Under the pieces are notes generated by a model. It made no database searches. It had not been told where the DNA came from and was given only the letters and a program-made list of their open reading frames with translations. 64,000 nt of DNA from Rhodopirellula sp. (GTDB lineage: Bacteria > Planctomycetota > Planctomycetia > Pirellulales > Pirellulaceae): contig NZGD01000094.1 in assembly GCA_002690925.1 (NCBI GenBank), positions 58,330 to 122,329 on the forward strand. The letters run 5' to 3'. Of the stretch, positions 27,379-36,759 are shown piece after piece. Position 1 is the stretch's first letter. Every line of letters starts with the position of its first letter. Made by a program: the position numbers and the translations under genes.

Positions 27379-28266
27379 ATGGAAGTTGAATCGTGGGTTG
27401 AGGCTATCTTGCACCACCGGGTGGAAATGCGTCCGGTGGAAACGCACATTGAACCGAGGCTTCAGGAACTTGCCGGGATTAAAGCAGTCGTGTTCGATAT
27501 ATATGGCACTTTGGTCATCAGTGGCAGTGGAGACGTGGGTTCGGCAGAGACAGTAGGGCATGACAATTTGATTCGTCAAACACTTGAGGAATTGGAGCTG
27601 TTGGAGAAGTTGGTATCCGTTCCCAGTTCGGATTTCTTGCGGAAAACGGTTCAGCAACTTAATCATGAACGATGTAATTCAAGTTGCCCAAAGCCAGAAG
27701 TTGATATTGTCGAAGTCTGGCGCAAGTTGTTGGCGGAGAGTGGTTGGTTGGCAGGCCCGGCAGACATCGAATTGGTCGTGAGAGTAGCGACAAGATATGA
27801 GGCTTTGGCAAACCCAACATGGCCGATGCCTGGCGCCGCAGAAGTGTTGCGGCAGTTGCATAAAACGGGATTTTCGTTGGGGATCGTTAGTAACGCACAA
27901 ATATTCACGCCATATCTGGTGAGCAATTTATTCGGACAGACTTGTTTGGAGGATGGTGGATTTGATTTGGATTTGTGCTTTTTTTCGAATCGTTATCGAC
28001 AAGCCAAGCCGGGCCCGCGGTTGTTTGAGGTTTTGATTCTTGGCCTGTCAAATCGCGGTATTCTTCCCGAGGAGGCTCTTTATGTTGGAAATGACATGCT
28101 AAATGACGTTTGGGCAGCATCGAGGGCAGGTTTGCGAACTGCGTGGTTCGCAGGAGATCAGCGGAGTTGTCGTACACGGCAGGAAGATTCGCGGTGTCAG
28201 GGGGTCGTTCCAGATCTCGTACTTACAGATTTGCTGCAGTTGCCAGAGAGTCTGTTGGTCAGTTAA
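27379..28266 (+). CDS. HAD-superfamily hydrolase
   Basis: A 295-residue HAD protein with nucleophile Asp40 in VVFDIYGTLVISG. The second residue after the Asp is Tyr instead of the Asp usual in phosphatases, a pattern seen in dehalogenase-type and some phosphatase members. Motif II is LGIVSNAQ, motif III Lys in QAKPGPRLFE, and motif IV YVGNDMLNDVW. In this cluster it may remove phosphate from a phosphorylated glycoside or proofread sugar phosphates (inference). The ATG at 27379, two bases after the previous stop, is chosen; an in-frame ATG at 27355 would overlap the glycosyltransferase by 22 bases. Confidence 0.85.
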   Translation: MEVESWVEAILHHRVEMRPVETHIEPRLQELAGIKAVVFDIYGTLVISGSGDVGSAETVGHDNLIRQTLEELELLEKLVSVPSSDFLRKTVQQLNHERCNSSCPKPEVDIVEVWRKLLAESGWLAGPADIELVVRVATRYEALANPTWPMPGAAEVLRQLHKTGFSLGIVSNAQIFTPYLVSNLFGQTCLEDGGFDLDLCFFSNRYRQAKPGPRLFEVLILGLSNRGILPEEALYVGNDMLNDVWAASRAGLRTAWFAGDQRSCRTRQEDSRCQGVVPDLVLTDLLQLPESLLVS

Positions 28267-28283
28267 AAGCAGAGCAGTAAAAA

Positions 28284-28338
28284 GTGATCCAGCCATTGCG
28301 TGTTCGCAATAATGAAGCGAGAAATCGCGGTTGATCAC
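28284..28338 (+). ncRNA. Candidate three-way-junction RNA element in the osmolyte operon
   Basis: In the 103-base gap between the HAD gene and the second glycosyltransferase, GTGATC (28284-28289) pairs with GATCAC (28333-28338). They enclose two perfect hairpins: ATTGCG-TGTT-CGCAAT (28295-28310) and GCGA-GAAA-TCGC (28317-28328, a GNRA tetraloop). Short joining strands complete a three-way junction 31 bases before the downstream ATG. It could be a riboregulator, a processing site or chance; covariation has not been tested. Confidence 0.35.
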
Positions 28339-28369
28339 AGAAACAGAATAGACTTCCAGAACAGGTTTC

Positions 28370-29644
28370 ATGAGCTCCATGGGCGTCCAGATTGGTTTTG
28401 TTGGTACACGGTTTTCTGGCACAGATGGTGTGTCCTTGGAAAGTGCTAAGTGGGCGCAGGTGCTCTGGGATCACCGGCACGTCAGCCATTGGTATTCGGG
28501 CTTGAGTGACCGCGACGAGGAGACGTCGATGGTTGTTCCACATGCCTATTTTGGTCATCCTGATATTGAATGGATCAATCGCCGAGCGTTTGGCACACGG
28601 ACCCGCACTCCCGATGTGACCCAGCGTATCTATGCTCTGGCGGACTATCTCAAAGGCACGCTGTATGAGTTCACTCGTCGATATGATCTTGACCTGCTGA
28701 TTGTGCAAAATGCTTTGTGCATTCCCATGAATATACCGCTTGGTGTTGCCCTAACACACTTCATTGCCGAAACCGGTTTTCCAACGATTGCACACCACCA
28801 TGACTTTTATTGGGAGCGTGACCGTTTCAGTGTTTCGGCAGTGACGGATTTATTGTGGATGGCATTCCCACCTGCACTGCCGCAGATCCAAAACGTTACG
28901 ATCAATTCCTTTGCGCAGGAGGATTTGGCGCACCGCCGTGGAGTATCCTCGATCCTTGTGCCTAACGTGTTAGATTTTGAGAATGAGCCTGAACCTGCTG
29001 ATGACTACGCTCGAGGTTTTCGCGCGGACATTGGGCTCAGTGAAGATGACATCCTGTTCTTGCAACCCACTAGAGTTGTCCCGCGAAAAGGAATTGAGCA
29101 CGCGATTGCACTGGTTTCAGCACTTAAGAATGATAAGTGTAAATTGGTGATTTCCCATGCCAGCGGTGACGAAGGGAACGAGTATTTGAGTGTTTTGAGG
29201 GAGTTGGCCGACGCCCATGGCGTCGATCTTCGACTCTGTGATCACCAAGTGGGTGACCGTCGTGGTTTGACGGAGGAAGGTCGCAGAATTTATACCCTCG
29301 CTGACGCATATTCCCAGGCAGATTTCATTACCTATCCGAGTATTTACGAGGGATTCGGTAACGCATTGTTGGAAGCTTTTTATTTTCGAAAACCAGTGCT
29401 CGTGAATCGTTATTCGATTTTCGTGGCAGATATCGAACCTAAAGGAGCAAAGGTGATTGCGATGGACGGCTACCTGACGAAAGACGTCGTCAGCAAAGTG
29501 CAGAGAATCATCGATGATCGAGAGTATCGTGAAGAGATGGTTGATTTCAACTACGAGATCGGCAAGGCGTTTTTCAGTTACGGCGTATTGAGGCGGAAGT
29601 TGAGAGCTCTTGTGACCAATTTTACTGGTCAAGACAATTTGTGA
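28370..29644 (+). CDS. GT4 glycosyltransferase, candidate mannosylglucosylglycerate synthase
   Basis: A 424-residue GT-B enzyme. It starts with [18 protein letters not shown], the kind of N-terminus I associate with mannosylglucosylglycerate-type synthases, and carries a His-rich acceptor loop [11 protein letters not shown]. The donor domain has [14 protein letters not shown] and the E-x7-E motif in [12 protein letters not shown]. Beside a glucosylglycerate-phosphorylase-like gene, transfer of mannose to glucosylglycerate is a reasonable prediction, and marine planctomycetes (Rhodopirellula) are known to accumulate that solute. The precise donor and acceptor are inferred, not seen. A structured RNA candidate precedes it. 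Confidence 0.8.
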   Translation: MSSMGVQIGFVGTRFSGTDGVSLESAKWAQVLWDHRHVSHWYSGLSDRDEETSMVVPHAYFGHPDIEWINRRAFGTRTRTPDVTQRIYALADYLKGTLYEFTRRYDLDLLIVQNALCIPMNIPLGVALTHFIAETGFPTIAHHHDFYWERDRFSVSAVTDLLWMAFPPALPQIQNVTINSFAQEDLAHRRGVSSILVPNVLDFENEPEPADDYARGFRADIGLSEDDILFLQPTRVVPRKGIEHAIALVSALKNDKCKLVISHASGDEGNEYLSVLRELADAHGVDLRLCDHQVGDRRGLTEEGRRIYTLADAYSQADFITYPSIYEGFGNALLEAFYFRKPVLVNRYSIFVADIEPKGAKVIAMDGYLTKDVVSKVQRIIDDREYREEMVDFNYEIGKAFFSYGVLRRKLRALVTNFTGQDNL

Positions 29645-29815
29645 GCTAAGAGAGTTCTGAATGCAAAGTGGTTTTGTAATTCCTTTCAAGGTGTGGATGT
29701 GACGAGTGTCACCCGAAACATCATGTTTGGAGTTTTGGATTGATGGTTGCTGGTCGATTGGTGATCGTATCTTCGACAGGCAATGCTAACCTCCTCCTCA
29801 TAATGGCATGCTTCG

Positions 29816-31513
29816 ATGGAAATTGACTCAACGACAAGAGACCTCATTCGGCAGATTTACGGCGAACTTCCCAAGGTCCTGATTCAGGGACTTGAGAAAC
29901 TTTCGCCCAAACAGGAATCGCCGATACATGATGAGCTTTGGTCCGAACGTGATGTGATCCTGATCACGTATGCCGATCAGGTGCGATCCTCGGGGATGAC
30001 ACCACTGCAGGCGCAACGGCAATTTCTGTTGGATCATGATTTGGAGCAATTGATCCGATGTGTTCATCTGCTACCGTTTTGTCCGTTCACGAGTGATGAT
30101 GGTTTTTCTGTCGTCGATTACCTTGCGGTTGATCCTGATGTGGGAACGTGGCAAGACATTGCTGAACTCGGGCAGGACTTTGATTTAATGTTTGATCTGG
30201 TTCTCAATCACGCGTCGCAGCAGCATGCCTGGTTTCAGGCTTATCTCCAGAGTGAAGAGGGCTATGAAGAGTTTTTTATTGATCAGGATCCCACGGCAGA
30301 CCTGTCAAAGGTGGTGAGGCCACGGAGCTTGCCATTGCTGACCCCATTCGAATCATCGAATGGGGTTCGAAATGTATGGACCACGTTTAGCGCTGACCAG
30401 GTTGATTTGAACTATGCGAATCCCTGCGTCATGCAATTGATGTTGGAAACGCTTGTTGAATATGCCCTTCGAGGCGCCAGGATCATTCGTCTCGACGCCA
30501 TCGCTTTTTTATGGAAAGAGATCGGTACTGATTGCATTCATCTGCCCCAGACACACGCGGCCGTCAAGTTGATGCGGCATGTCCTCGACAAAGTCGTGCC
30601 AGGTACCTTGGTGCTCACTGAAACGAACGTGCCGCATCAAGAGAATGTGAGCTATTTTGGTAATGGGCATGATGAAGCACATATGGTGTATCAATTCAGT
30701 TTGCCACCATTGCTGCTGGATGCAATTCACAATGCTGATACGAGTATATTGCGAGATTGGCTTTCTACGATTCAGCCACCCAGTGAAGCCACGACATTTT
30801 TCAACTTCACGGCATCACACGATGGTGTCGGGGTCAGGCCACTCGAAGGTATCGTACCTCAGGCGAGGGTGGAAAAACTGGCGGCGATTGTCAGGTCGCA
30901 TAACGGTCGAGTAAGTACGCGTCGCCAGTCGGATGGCACCGATAGTCCCTACGAATTGAATATTACCTATCTGGAGGCGGTGGCCGATTCTGGAAAAGTT
31001 GAGCCACAGGATCACTCACGGTGCTTTCTGGCGACGCAGGCAATCATGTTGTCACTGCCCGGGATTCCTGCCGTTTACTTTCACAGCCTCGTCGGATCTC
31101 CAAATGATCTTGATGCGGTAAGTGAAACGGGGCAGAATCGGCGTATCAATCGCCACAAGTATGATAGGCAGAGCCTTGAAAATGTGATCGCTGAACCACA
31201 GGGTTTGCAGCGCCGGGTCTTTGAAGGTTATCGCCGACTATTGTCAGTGCGCATCGAGCAGCCAGCTTTTCATCCCAGAGCCAGCATGGAGGTTCTGGCT
31301 TTGCCTGGCGATGGGCTGCTGGGCTTTATCCGGACAGCTGTGAGTGGGGAACGTCTGGCTGTACTCGCCAACTTGACACACAGCCCACGTGTGATCCCGG
31401 GCGGATTGGTCGATTCGATGCTTGCCTATGATGAATTGGCGTTGGAACGAATCTGGGCGGAAGATGGAATTCCAATGCGGCCATTTCAAGTGCGTTGGTT
31501 GACTGCCAACTAA
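29816..31513 (+). CDS. GH13_18 sugar phosphorylase, YcjM/GgaP-like (glucosylglycerate phosphorylase)
   Basis: A 565-residue alpha-amylase-family phosphorylase, close in length and sequence to E. coli YcjM (about 559 aa), a glucosylglycerate phosphorylase. Conserved blocks include HLLPFCPFTSDDGFSV, MFDLVLNHAS, IIRLDAIAFLWKE (nucleophile Asp227), VLTETNVPHQ (acid/base Glu269) and FTASHDGVG (Asp336). It would convert glucosylglycerate plus phosphate to glucose-1-phosphate and glycerate in the cytoplasm; sucrose or glucosylglycerol phosphorylase are the alternatives in this subfamily. The 171-base gap before it holds a small hairpin (GTGAC-GAGT-GTCAC, 29699-29712) and may contain its own promoter. 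Confidence 0.88.
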   Translation: MEIDSTTRDLIRQIYGELPKVLIQGLEKLSPKQESPIHDELWSERDVILITYADQVRSSGMTPLQAQRQFLLDHDLEQLIRCVHLLPFCPFTSDDGFSVVDYLAVDPDVGTWQDIAELGQDFDLMFDLVLNHASQQHAWFQAYLQSEEGYEEFFIDQDPTADLSKVVRPRSLPLLTPFESSNGVRNVWTTFSADQVDLNYANPCVMQLMLETLVEYALRGARIIRLDAIAFLWKEIGTDCIHLPQTHAAVKLMRHVLDKVVPGTLVLTETNVPHQENVSYFGNGHDEAHMVYQFSLPPLLLDAIHNADTSILRDWLSTIQPPSEATTFFNFTASHDGVGVRPLEGIVPQARVEKLAAIVRSHNGRVSTRRQSDGTDSPYELNITYLEAVADSGKVEPQDHSRCFLATQAIMLSLPGIPAVYFHSLVGSPNDLDAVSETGQNRRINRHKYDRQSLENVIAEPQGLQRRVFEGYRRLLSVRIEQPAFHPRASMEVLALPGDGLLGFIRTAVSGERLAVLANLTHSPRVIPGGLVDSMLAYDELALERIWAEDGIPMRPFQVRWLTAN

Positions 31514-31526
31514 GAGGTGGCTGGTA

Positions 31527-31561
31527 CCCTGCCCTGCCCTGCCCTGGCTTGGCTTGGCTTG
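31527..31561. repeat. Two abutting pentanucleotide microsatellites
   Basis: (CCCTG)4 at 31527-31546 runs directly into (GCTTG)3 at 31547-31561, 14 bases after the phosphorylase stop, in a 168-base convergent gap with no gene. Such arrays are prone to slippage. Confidence 0.85.
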
Positions 31562-31681
31562 GAACGCTCAGCTGCGAATTACTCTTGAAATGGACTAAGC
31601 TGGAAGTCGATCTGTCGGAGCATTCACCGCGCAGGGAGGCCTGCAGGCGATTACGAAATCCGGCATCGAATCTTCTAAGGT

Positions 31682-33613
31682 TTACGGTTTGGTCGGCGAA
31701 GCAACACTTTCCAGATAGGCCAGAACCTCGAAGACTTCATCTTTGGTGTATTGGTCCATGAGTGCTTTTGGCATCATTGAAACTGACGAGGGAACCATTG
31801 CTTCGATATCATCCTGCAAGATGACCGTGGGTTCTTTTGCTTCGGGGTTTGATAAGAGGGTAACTTTGTCGTCGTCTTCACTCAGTAAAACACCTGTTAT
31901 CGTACGTCCGTCAACGGTCAGAATCCGTTGCATAACATATTTTGCGTCTACTTTGTGAGAGGGCTCAAGCACTTCTCGCAAGATGCCCACGCGATCACCT
32001 TTCCAGCGTGCGAATACGTCGGTAAGTTCTGGACCGATTGCACCGCCCTCACCCTGCATCTTGTGGCAGCCTGCACACGAGGCTTCAGTGAACAGTCGTT
32101 TGCCGATTTCAGGTGAGCGACCACGGATGCCGGCTTCGAGTTCATCTTTCAGGTCACTGACTTTCCACGCTTGTACAAAAGAACGATTACTGCCAATGGG
32201 ATTGGCTGGTTCCACTGGATTTTTCAACCAGTCATCGAGGTCATCTACCACAACCATTACCCCGTACATGCGATACCAATGCTGCGGAAAGGTACAGACA
32301 TAAGGATACTCACCAGGAGTGTTGGGAGCCGTGAACGTCAGTGTGGCTTGTTGATCCGCTGGCACCATTGCGGTCGCGTGCAGAACCTTATCGGATTCGG
32401 GGACATAGGGTAGATTGTTCCAGCCGTTGTTGGGCCCTACTTGTAGTCCAAGCTGAGCGACTTCTTTGAGTGCTTCAGGGACTGTGACGACAAGATTGTG
32501 TGGCATCAGGTCGTGGTTTTCGAGCACAATCTGAACAGACTTCCCCGCTTCTACGGCAAAGTAGGGTATGTCATAGCGCATTTCCTCTTCAACGGTCTTG
32601 ATGCGGATGACGCGAACGGTAACTGCATTGAGTCGCTTTCGAAAGCTTCTCGCCTGTTCTGAAGGGACGATCGCAAGCAGTTGGTCAGCAAGCTGCATGG
32701 CATCAATGAAGGAGGCCGTCGTCCGTTCTTCTGCCGGCGTTTTTTCTGCGAGGTCCACAAGAAACGTCGTCGCGGCAAGACTCGCGGCTGCCTCACGCTC
32801 TTGCATCGGAATTTTCAGCAGAGTGCGGACGGTGGCTGCTCGCAGTTTGTCGTCTGGGACTAGAGGAGCGAGGCGTGAAAACGAATCCGCTGGTTCTTCT
32901 GGAATGAAGCCGAGAGTGCGGATCGCGGCATTGGACACTTCCATGCTCTTTGATGATTCGAGTAAACTGACCACGCGTGATCGAAATTCACCTCGCTGCG
33001 TTGTTTCAGGAAGCATTGTGATCGCTTCTAGGAATGCAAGCTGTCCGGATGAATCTTCTGTCAGTTTGTCGAGTTCGTCATCAGCTTGTCCGGAAATCAA
33101 TAACGCTGCTGTAGCGATAGCTGCCGCAAGGTTGTTGTCACTCTGCGTCATGTCACGCAGGATGGTGGCCTTGGGCTTGAGTTGTTCCATCCTCATGTCG
33201 AGCAACATTTTTGCCAATTGCCGAGCTGTCCGGTTCTCGTCCCGTTGGGATTCATCGAGCTTGTCAATCGTCGCCAGCGTGATGGTTACTGGATCACTAT
33301 CCTGCAGCTCAGCCAAGGCATTGATCGATTCGATCCTGTACTGGGGTGACATCCCTACTCTTGCGAGGATGGCCTCGTAGACTGGAATGTACTTGGAGTC
33401 CGTTCTCTTGCGTTCAACCATCAACAGTCGCTGGTTATCCAGCCTTTTCAGCTGGTAAGCAACAATACGCGGGCTCTTGTCGAGAAACACCTTCGGGGCT
33501 TCGACTTTACGTGTGTTGCTGGCCGCGTCACCAGATGCATGATTGTGGTCTTGTCCCCAGGCGGCAAGTGTAACGCTGGTTGAAAGTAGATAACAGAGAA
33601 CAAAGTAGCGCAT
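31682..33613 (-). CDS. Secreted HEAT-like / cupredoxin / cytochrome c fusion
   Basis: A 643-residue exported redox protein (signal peptide about 1-18). Residues ~50-330 are helical HEAT-like repeats. Then comes a cupredoxin domain (about 335-460) with plausible type I copper ligands: His in LMPHNLVV and the Cys/His/Met cluster in YVCTFPQHWYRMYG. The last domain is a c-type cytochrome with haem motif CAGCH (513-517) and a distal Met in SVSMMPKALM. This is the PVC-type haem-binding pattern common in planctomycetes. It lies 193 bases downstream of a PVC-type dehydrogenase gene on the same strand, so it could pass electrons from that enzyme. The physiological donor is unknown. Confidence 0.88.
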   Translation of the reverse strand: MRYFVLCYLLSTSVTLAAWGQDHNHASGDAASNTRKVEAPKVFLDKSPRIVAYQLKRLDNQRLLMVERKRTDSKYIPVYEAILARVGMSPQYRIESINALAELQDSDPVTITLATIDKLDESQRDENRTARQLAKMLLDMRMEQLKPKATILRDMTQSDNNLAAAIATAALLISGQADDELDKLTEDSSGQLAFLEAITMLPETTQRGEFRSRVVSLLESSKSMEVSNAAIRTLGFIPEEPADSFSRLAPLVPDDKLRAATVRTLLKIPMQEREAAASLAATTFLVDLAEKTPAEERTTASFIDAMQLADQLLAIVPSEQARSFRKRLNAVTVRVIRIKTVEEEMRYDIPYFAVEAGKSVQIVLENHDLMPHNLVVTVPEALKEVAQLGLQVGPNNGWNNLPYVPESDKVLHATAMVPADQQATLTFTAPNTPGEYPYVCTFPQHWYRMYGVMVVVDDLDDWLKNPVEPANPIGSNRSFVQAWKVSDLKDELEAGIRGRSPEIGKRLFTEASCAGCHKMQGEGGAIGPELTDVFARWKGDRVGILREVLEPSHKVDAKYVMQRILTVDGRTITGVLLSEDDDKVTLLSNPEAKEPTVILQDDIEAMVPSSVSMMPKALMDQYTKDEVFEVLAYLESVASPTKP

Positions 33614-33718
33614 GGTATTGAAATGGTTTCGTTAACGCACAAAAAAATCAAACGCATCTGAAACAGAGCGTTGGAAGATTTCCATGCTTTGACAGTGGAT
33701 GAGTGCGATTTCAAGCAC

Positions 33719-33748
33719 CGTCCGCAACATGCACGCACGCTGCGGACG
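33719..33748. terminator. Hairpin between the PVC dehydrogenase and cupredoxin-cytochrome genes
   Basis: CGTCCGCA (33719-33726) and TGCGGACG (33741-33748) form a perfect 8-bp stem with a 14-nt loop, 58 bases after the dehydrogenase stop. A GC-rich stem there may slow or end transcription between the two genes; no U-tract follows. Confidence 0.42.
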
Positions 33749-33806
33749 ACTTTCTTCAGAATTGAAAATTGGTCGGTGTTACCACTCGGTTGTGGTTGCC
33801 CGCCGA

Positions 33807-36485
33807 CTACTGCTCAAGGCGACGCATGGTTTCATCGAGGGTGAACTGTGTGTAATCGTCGACATCATTTTCCAGCACACCCAAGGCAAGTTCAATGGCT
33901 TCGTCACCGCTCAGGAAACTAACCGCACGAACACCTTCGAGTCGAACTCTGGGATGCTTGTCAGCGATGCACTTTTCCAGGAGTTGCTTGTGATTTGGAA
34001 TGTCTTCAAGCCAAAATGAAAGAACGCGTGTAGCTGCAGCTCTTGCGCGGTGATCCTCTGCGGCGAGAAGTGTTTCAAGCAATTGCTGGTTGACGACATT
34101 GTGGGTTTGGTGCATCCAGAGTGATTCCAGCAGATGATGTGTGTAATTTTCATCGGCACTATCGAGGTTGGCGGTCCAATCTTTCAATGCTGACATCACT
34201 TGCCCAGTATCACGTGCAGCCAATTCGCGTTTTGCCCGGTATCTTGTTCGATCCTCGGGGACTTTAAGCAGTTCAAGAAGATCAGTAATCGGCTCACCAT
34301 CAATCTTGGCGGGTTTTACCAACGGCCGCGTTTTATGCTTCACACGCCAGATCCTTCCATGCGAGTGATCGCGATTGGGTTCGCGAAGGTTGTGTTGCAA
34401 GTGGCCAATTAGGGCGTTGTGCCAGTCCACAATGTACAGTGAGCCATCGGGTGCGATCTGAAGATCGACGGGGCGGAAATTACCATCCTTGCACGAAACG
34501 AGCGGAGCCACTTCCTTGCCTTTGAATCCTGAACCATCCTCAGTGACTTCATGGTTGAGGACCATGCGGTCTCCAATGCAGTTCGTCACAAGAAAGTTAC
34601 CCTGCATTTCCGGCGGGAAGTGTCGACTTGAAACCATGGCGCATCCAGCCAAAGGTCGTGTTCGTTTTGGATAAAAAGTGGGGAACTTGTACGTGGGATC
34701 GCCACCAGTGGTTTTCGCAATGCGACGATGTTGACTGCCTCCCGGGTGCTTCAACGGATGGTCAATTCGGCCACTCAGTGGTGCAGCCCAATAGCTATTG
34801 CCGGGTGAAGCATCACCGATAAAATCCTGCCCCCAGCGATCAAAGACATGACCCCATGGATTGGCAAACGCAAAGTTGGCAAATACACCGAACTTTTCAC
34901 TCTTGGGGTGGTATTTCCAAATGCCGGCTTCGCTAAGACGCGTCAGCCCGTAGGGGCTTTCAACCTGCGAGTATTTGAAAGTGCCTTCCTCAAAGTAGAG
35001 ATTGCCGCCAGGACCCCACTCAAAAGCAGCGATCCCATGATGTGAATCTGCAGTGTCAAATCCAAATAGCTTCCGCACCTTCGTATCGGCAACGTCATCT
35101 CCGTCTGTGTCCTGCATGAACAGGATGTCTGGTTGTTCGGCAATGTAGGCTCCACCATTGCCCAGTTCGAAGCCGGTCGGTTGATGCAATCCACCCGCAA
35201 AAACTTTGCATTCATCGGCGTCTCCATCTTGGTCTGTATCTTCGAAAATCAGGATTTTGTCATCCATTTTCGATTTGGGCTGCCAGTGTGGGTAAGACTC
35301 CATGGTTGCGACCCACAACCTGCCTTGGTTGTCAAAATTGAGAGCGACGGGGTTTGCAAGCTCAGGAAATTGCTCTTCCGATGCGACCAGTTGAATCTCA
35401 AACCCATCGTGCATTTCAAAAAGCTTCAACTGCTCCTCTGCAGTCAAGTAGTCCAAAGAACCGAGTTTGCCCCGCTTCGCATTGGGATCATTTGGCCCTC
35501 CCACATTGGTTTTTGGAGTGATAAAAGGCAGCGTGTTGGAGTCATCGATGGGACCGTCAATCTTCTTCCCACTTGCAACTGCCCAAATGCGGGCATCACG
35601 ATTGGCCGTCATCTGATCCAGAATGGTCCGCTCACGTTCCATCACGTCCGTGTTGTTGTACGTTCCGTCACTTCCCGCTTTTCCACGTGCCCCATAAATC
35701 GAGAATCCGTTTACCGCGCGATATCGATGCCACCAATGAAAGCTTTTGTCATCCACTGCCGCCTTCACGATAGGGTCTACCGAGGAAGGGCCGCCTTCAC
35801 CAAACAGTGCAGCATCCAAGATCGGTGCCAGTTCTGCATAACCAGCGTCATTCAGATGGGCACCATTCAAGGTCAAACGCTTGTCACTTGTTTTGAATAA
35901 AGCCAGTGTGGGAGTAAAAATATCTGCAAAACCTGAATCGGTTTCTTTTGCAACATTCGCAAGTGCCCGTGTGTATTTTGCCAGCCTCGCATTGTGTGCT
36001 TTTCCATCGGGCAGGTTTGGATCACCAGTACTTTCAAACGCAATGGGCGAAACCAGTACTACCTGAGGCACGCCTTTTCCAAAGTCCTTTGCCTTGGTTT
36101 CCAGAATCAGTTTCTTCATCTCGGCGCTGAACTTTGCTAAGCCAGCGTCACCATCAAATGACTCGTTGAAACCGAAGAAGTACATGACCACGGAAGCTTT
36201 GCTGTGGGCCAAGTGCTTGTCGGGGGCGCCGAAGTTCTCGGAGCGAATCCGTTCGTACGGTTCGTCACCCGGGAAACCAAGGTTTCGTACACTCAGTTGC
36301 AACTCCGGATAACGTTGTTGCAAAAGTGATTCCCAGTAGTTGTGGTGTTGCATTCGCTCACAAAGAGCGTTGCCAACTAGGCAAATGTGATCGCCTTTCT
36401 TGAGTTCTATGTCGGCTGCAATGGCCAACGAGGACATCAAACCAGTGGCGAACAGGAAAGCCGCTCCGAAAAATTTTCGTTTCAT
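33807..36485 (-). CDS. PVC-type SGNH-like / membrane-bound dehydrogenase propeller protein
   Basis: An 892-residue secreted protein (signal peptide about 1-23). The N-terminal third is an SGNH-hydrolase fold (blocks around ICLVGNALCERM, NLGFPGDEP, FGFNES), but the block I position normally Ser in GDSL reads GNAL, so hydrolase activity is doubtful. From about residue 370 there is a six-bladed beta-propeller of the planctomycete 'putative membrane-bound dehydrogenase' type (ESYPHWQPKS, DTDGDDVADTKV, FVTNCIGDRM-like blades, DWHNALIGHLQHN). A helical HEAT-like tail ends the protein; no haem motif is present. Probably oxidises a sugar or other small molecule in the periplasm with an external electron acceptor. 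Confidence 0.85.
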   Translation of the reverse strand: MKRKFFGAAFLFATGLMSSLAIAADIELKKGDHICLVGNALCERMQHHNYWESLLQQRYPELQLSVRNLGFPGDEPYERIRSENFGAPDKHLAHSKASVVMYFFGFNESFDGDAGLAKFSAEMKKLILETKAKDFGKGVPQVVLVSPIAFESTGDPNLPDGKAHNARLAKYTRALANVAKETDSGFADIFTPTLALFKTSDKRLTLNGAHLNDAGYAELAPILDAALFGEGGPSSVDPIVKAAVDDKSFHWWHRYRAVNGFSIYGARGKAGSDGTYNNTDVMERERTILDQMTANRDARIWAVASGKKIDGPIDDSNTLPFITPKTNVGGPNDPNAKRGKLGSLDYLTAEEQLKLFEMHDGFEIQLVASEEQFPELANPVALNFDNQGRLWVATMESYPHWQPKSKMDDKILIFEDTDQDGDADECKVFAGGLHQPTGFELGNGGAYIAEQPDILFMQDTDGDDVADTKVRKLFGFDTADSHHGIAAFEWGPGGNLYFEEGTFKYSQVESPYGLTRLSEAGIWKYHPKSEKFGVFANFAFANPWGHVFDRWGQDFIGDASPGNSYWAAPLSGRIDHPLKHPGGSQHRRIAKTTGGDPTYKFPTFYPKRTRPLAGCAMVSSRHFPPEMQGNFLVTNCIGDRMVLNHEVTEDGSGFKGKEVAPLVSCKDGNFRPVDLQIAPDGSLYIVDWHNALIGHLQHNLREPNRDHSHGRIWRVKHKTRPLVKPAKIDGEPITDLLELLKVPEDRTRYRAKRELAARDTGQVMSALKDWTANLDSADENYTHHLLESLWMHQTHNVVNQQLLETLLAAEDHRARAAATRVLSFWLEDIPNHKQLLEKCIADKHPRVRLEGVRAVSFLSGDEAIELALGVLENDVDDYTQFTLDETMRRLEQ

Positions 36486-36759
36486 GAGAACTTACAGCGA
36501 GGGGGCAATAGAGTGGCCGAAGTGATCCAAGTTTGTCTTGCGACCGTTAAACGATTTGGTTGGTGGGCAACGCTTGCAAGTGCATGTTACCAGCGTTGGT
36601 TGGAGTATCTAGGGTGCGGGGGGCGGGATGCGTCTCGTTTACCCTATTACGATGTGAATATGGATGTTTACCCGGATTCCTGTCCAAGTTACTTGGAATC
36701 CCGCAAGAACGTAAAAATTGTGATCCGCTATGCAGGTTTTCCAGATATCGAGGTCGCGA

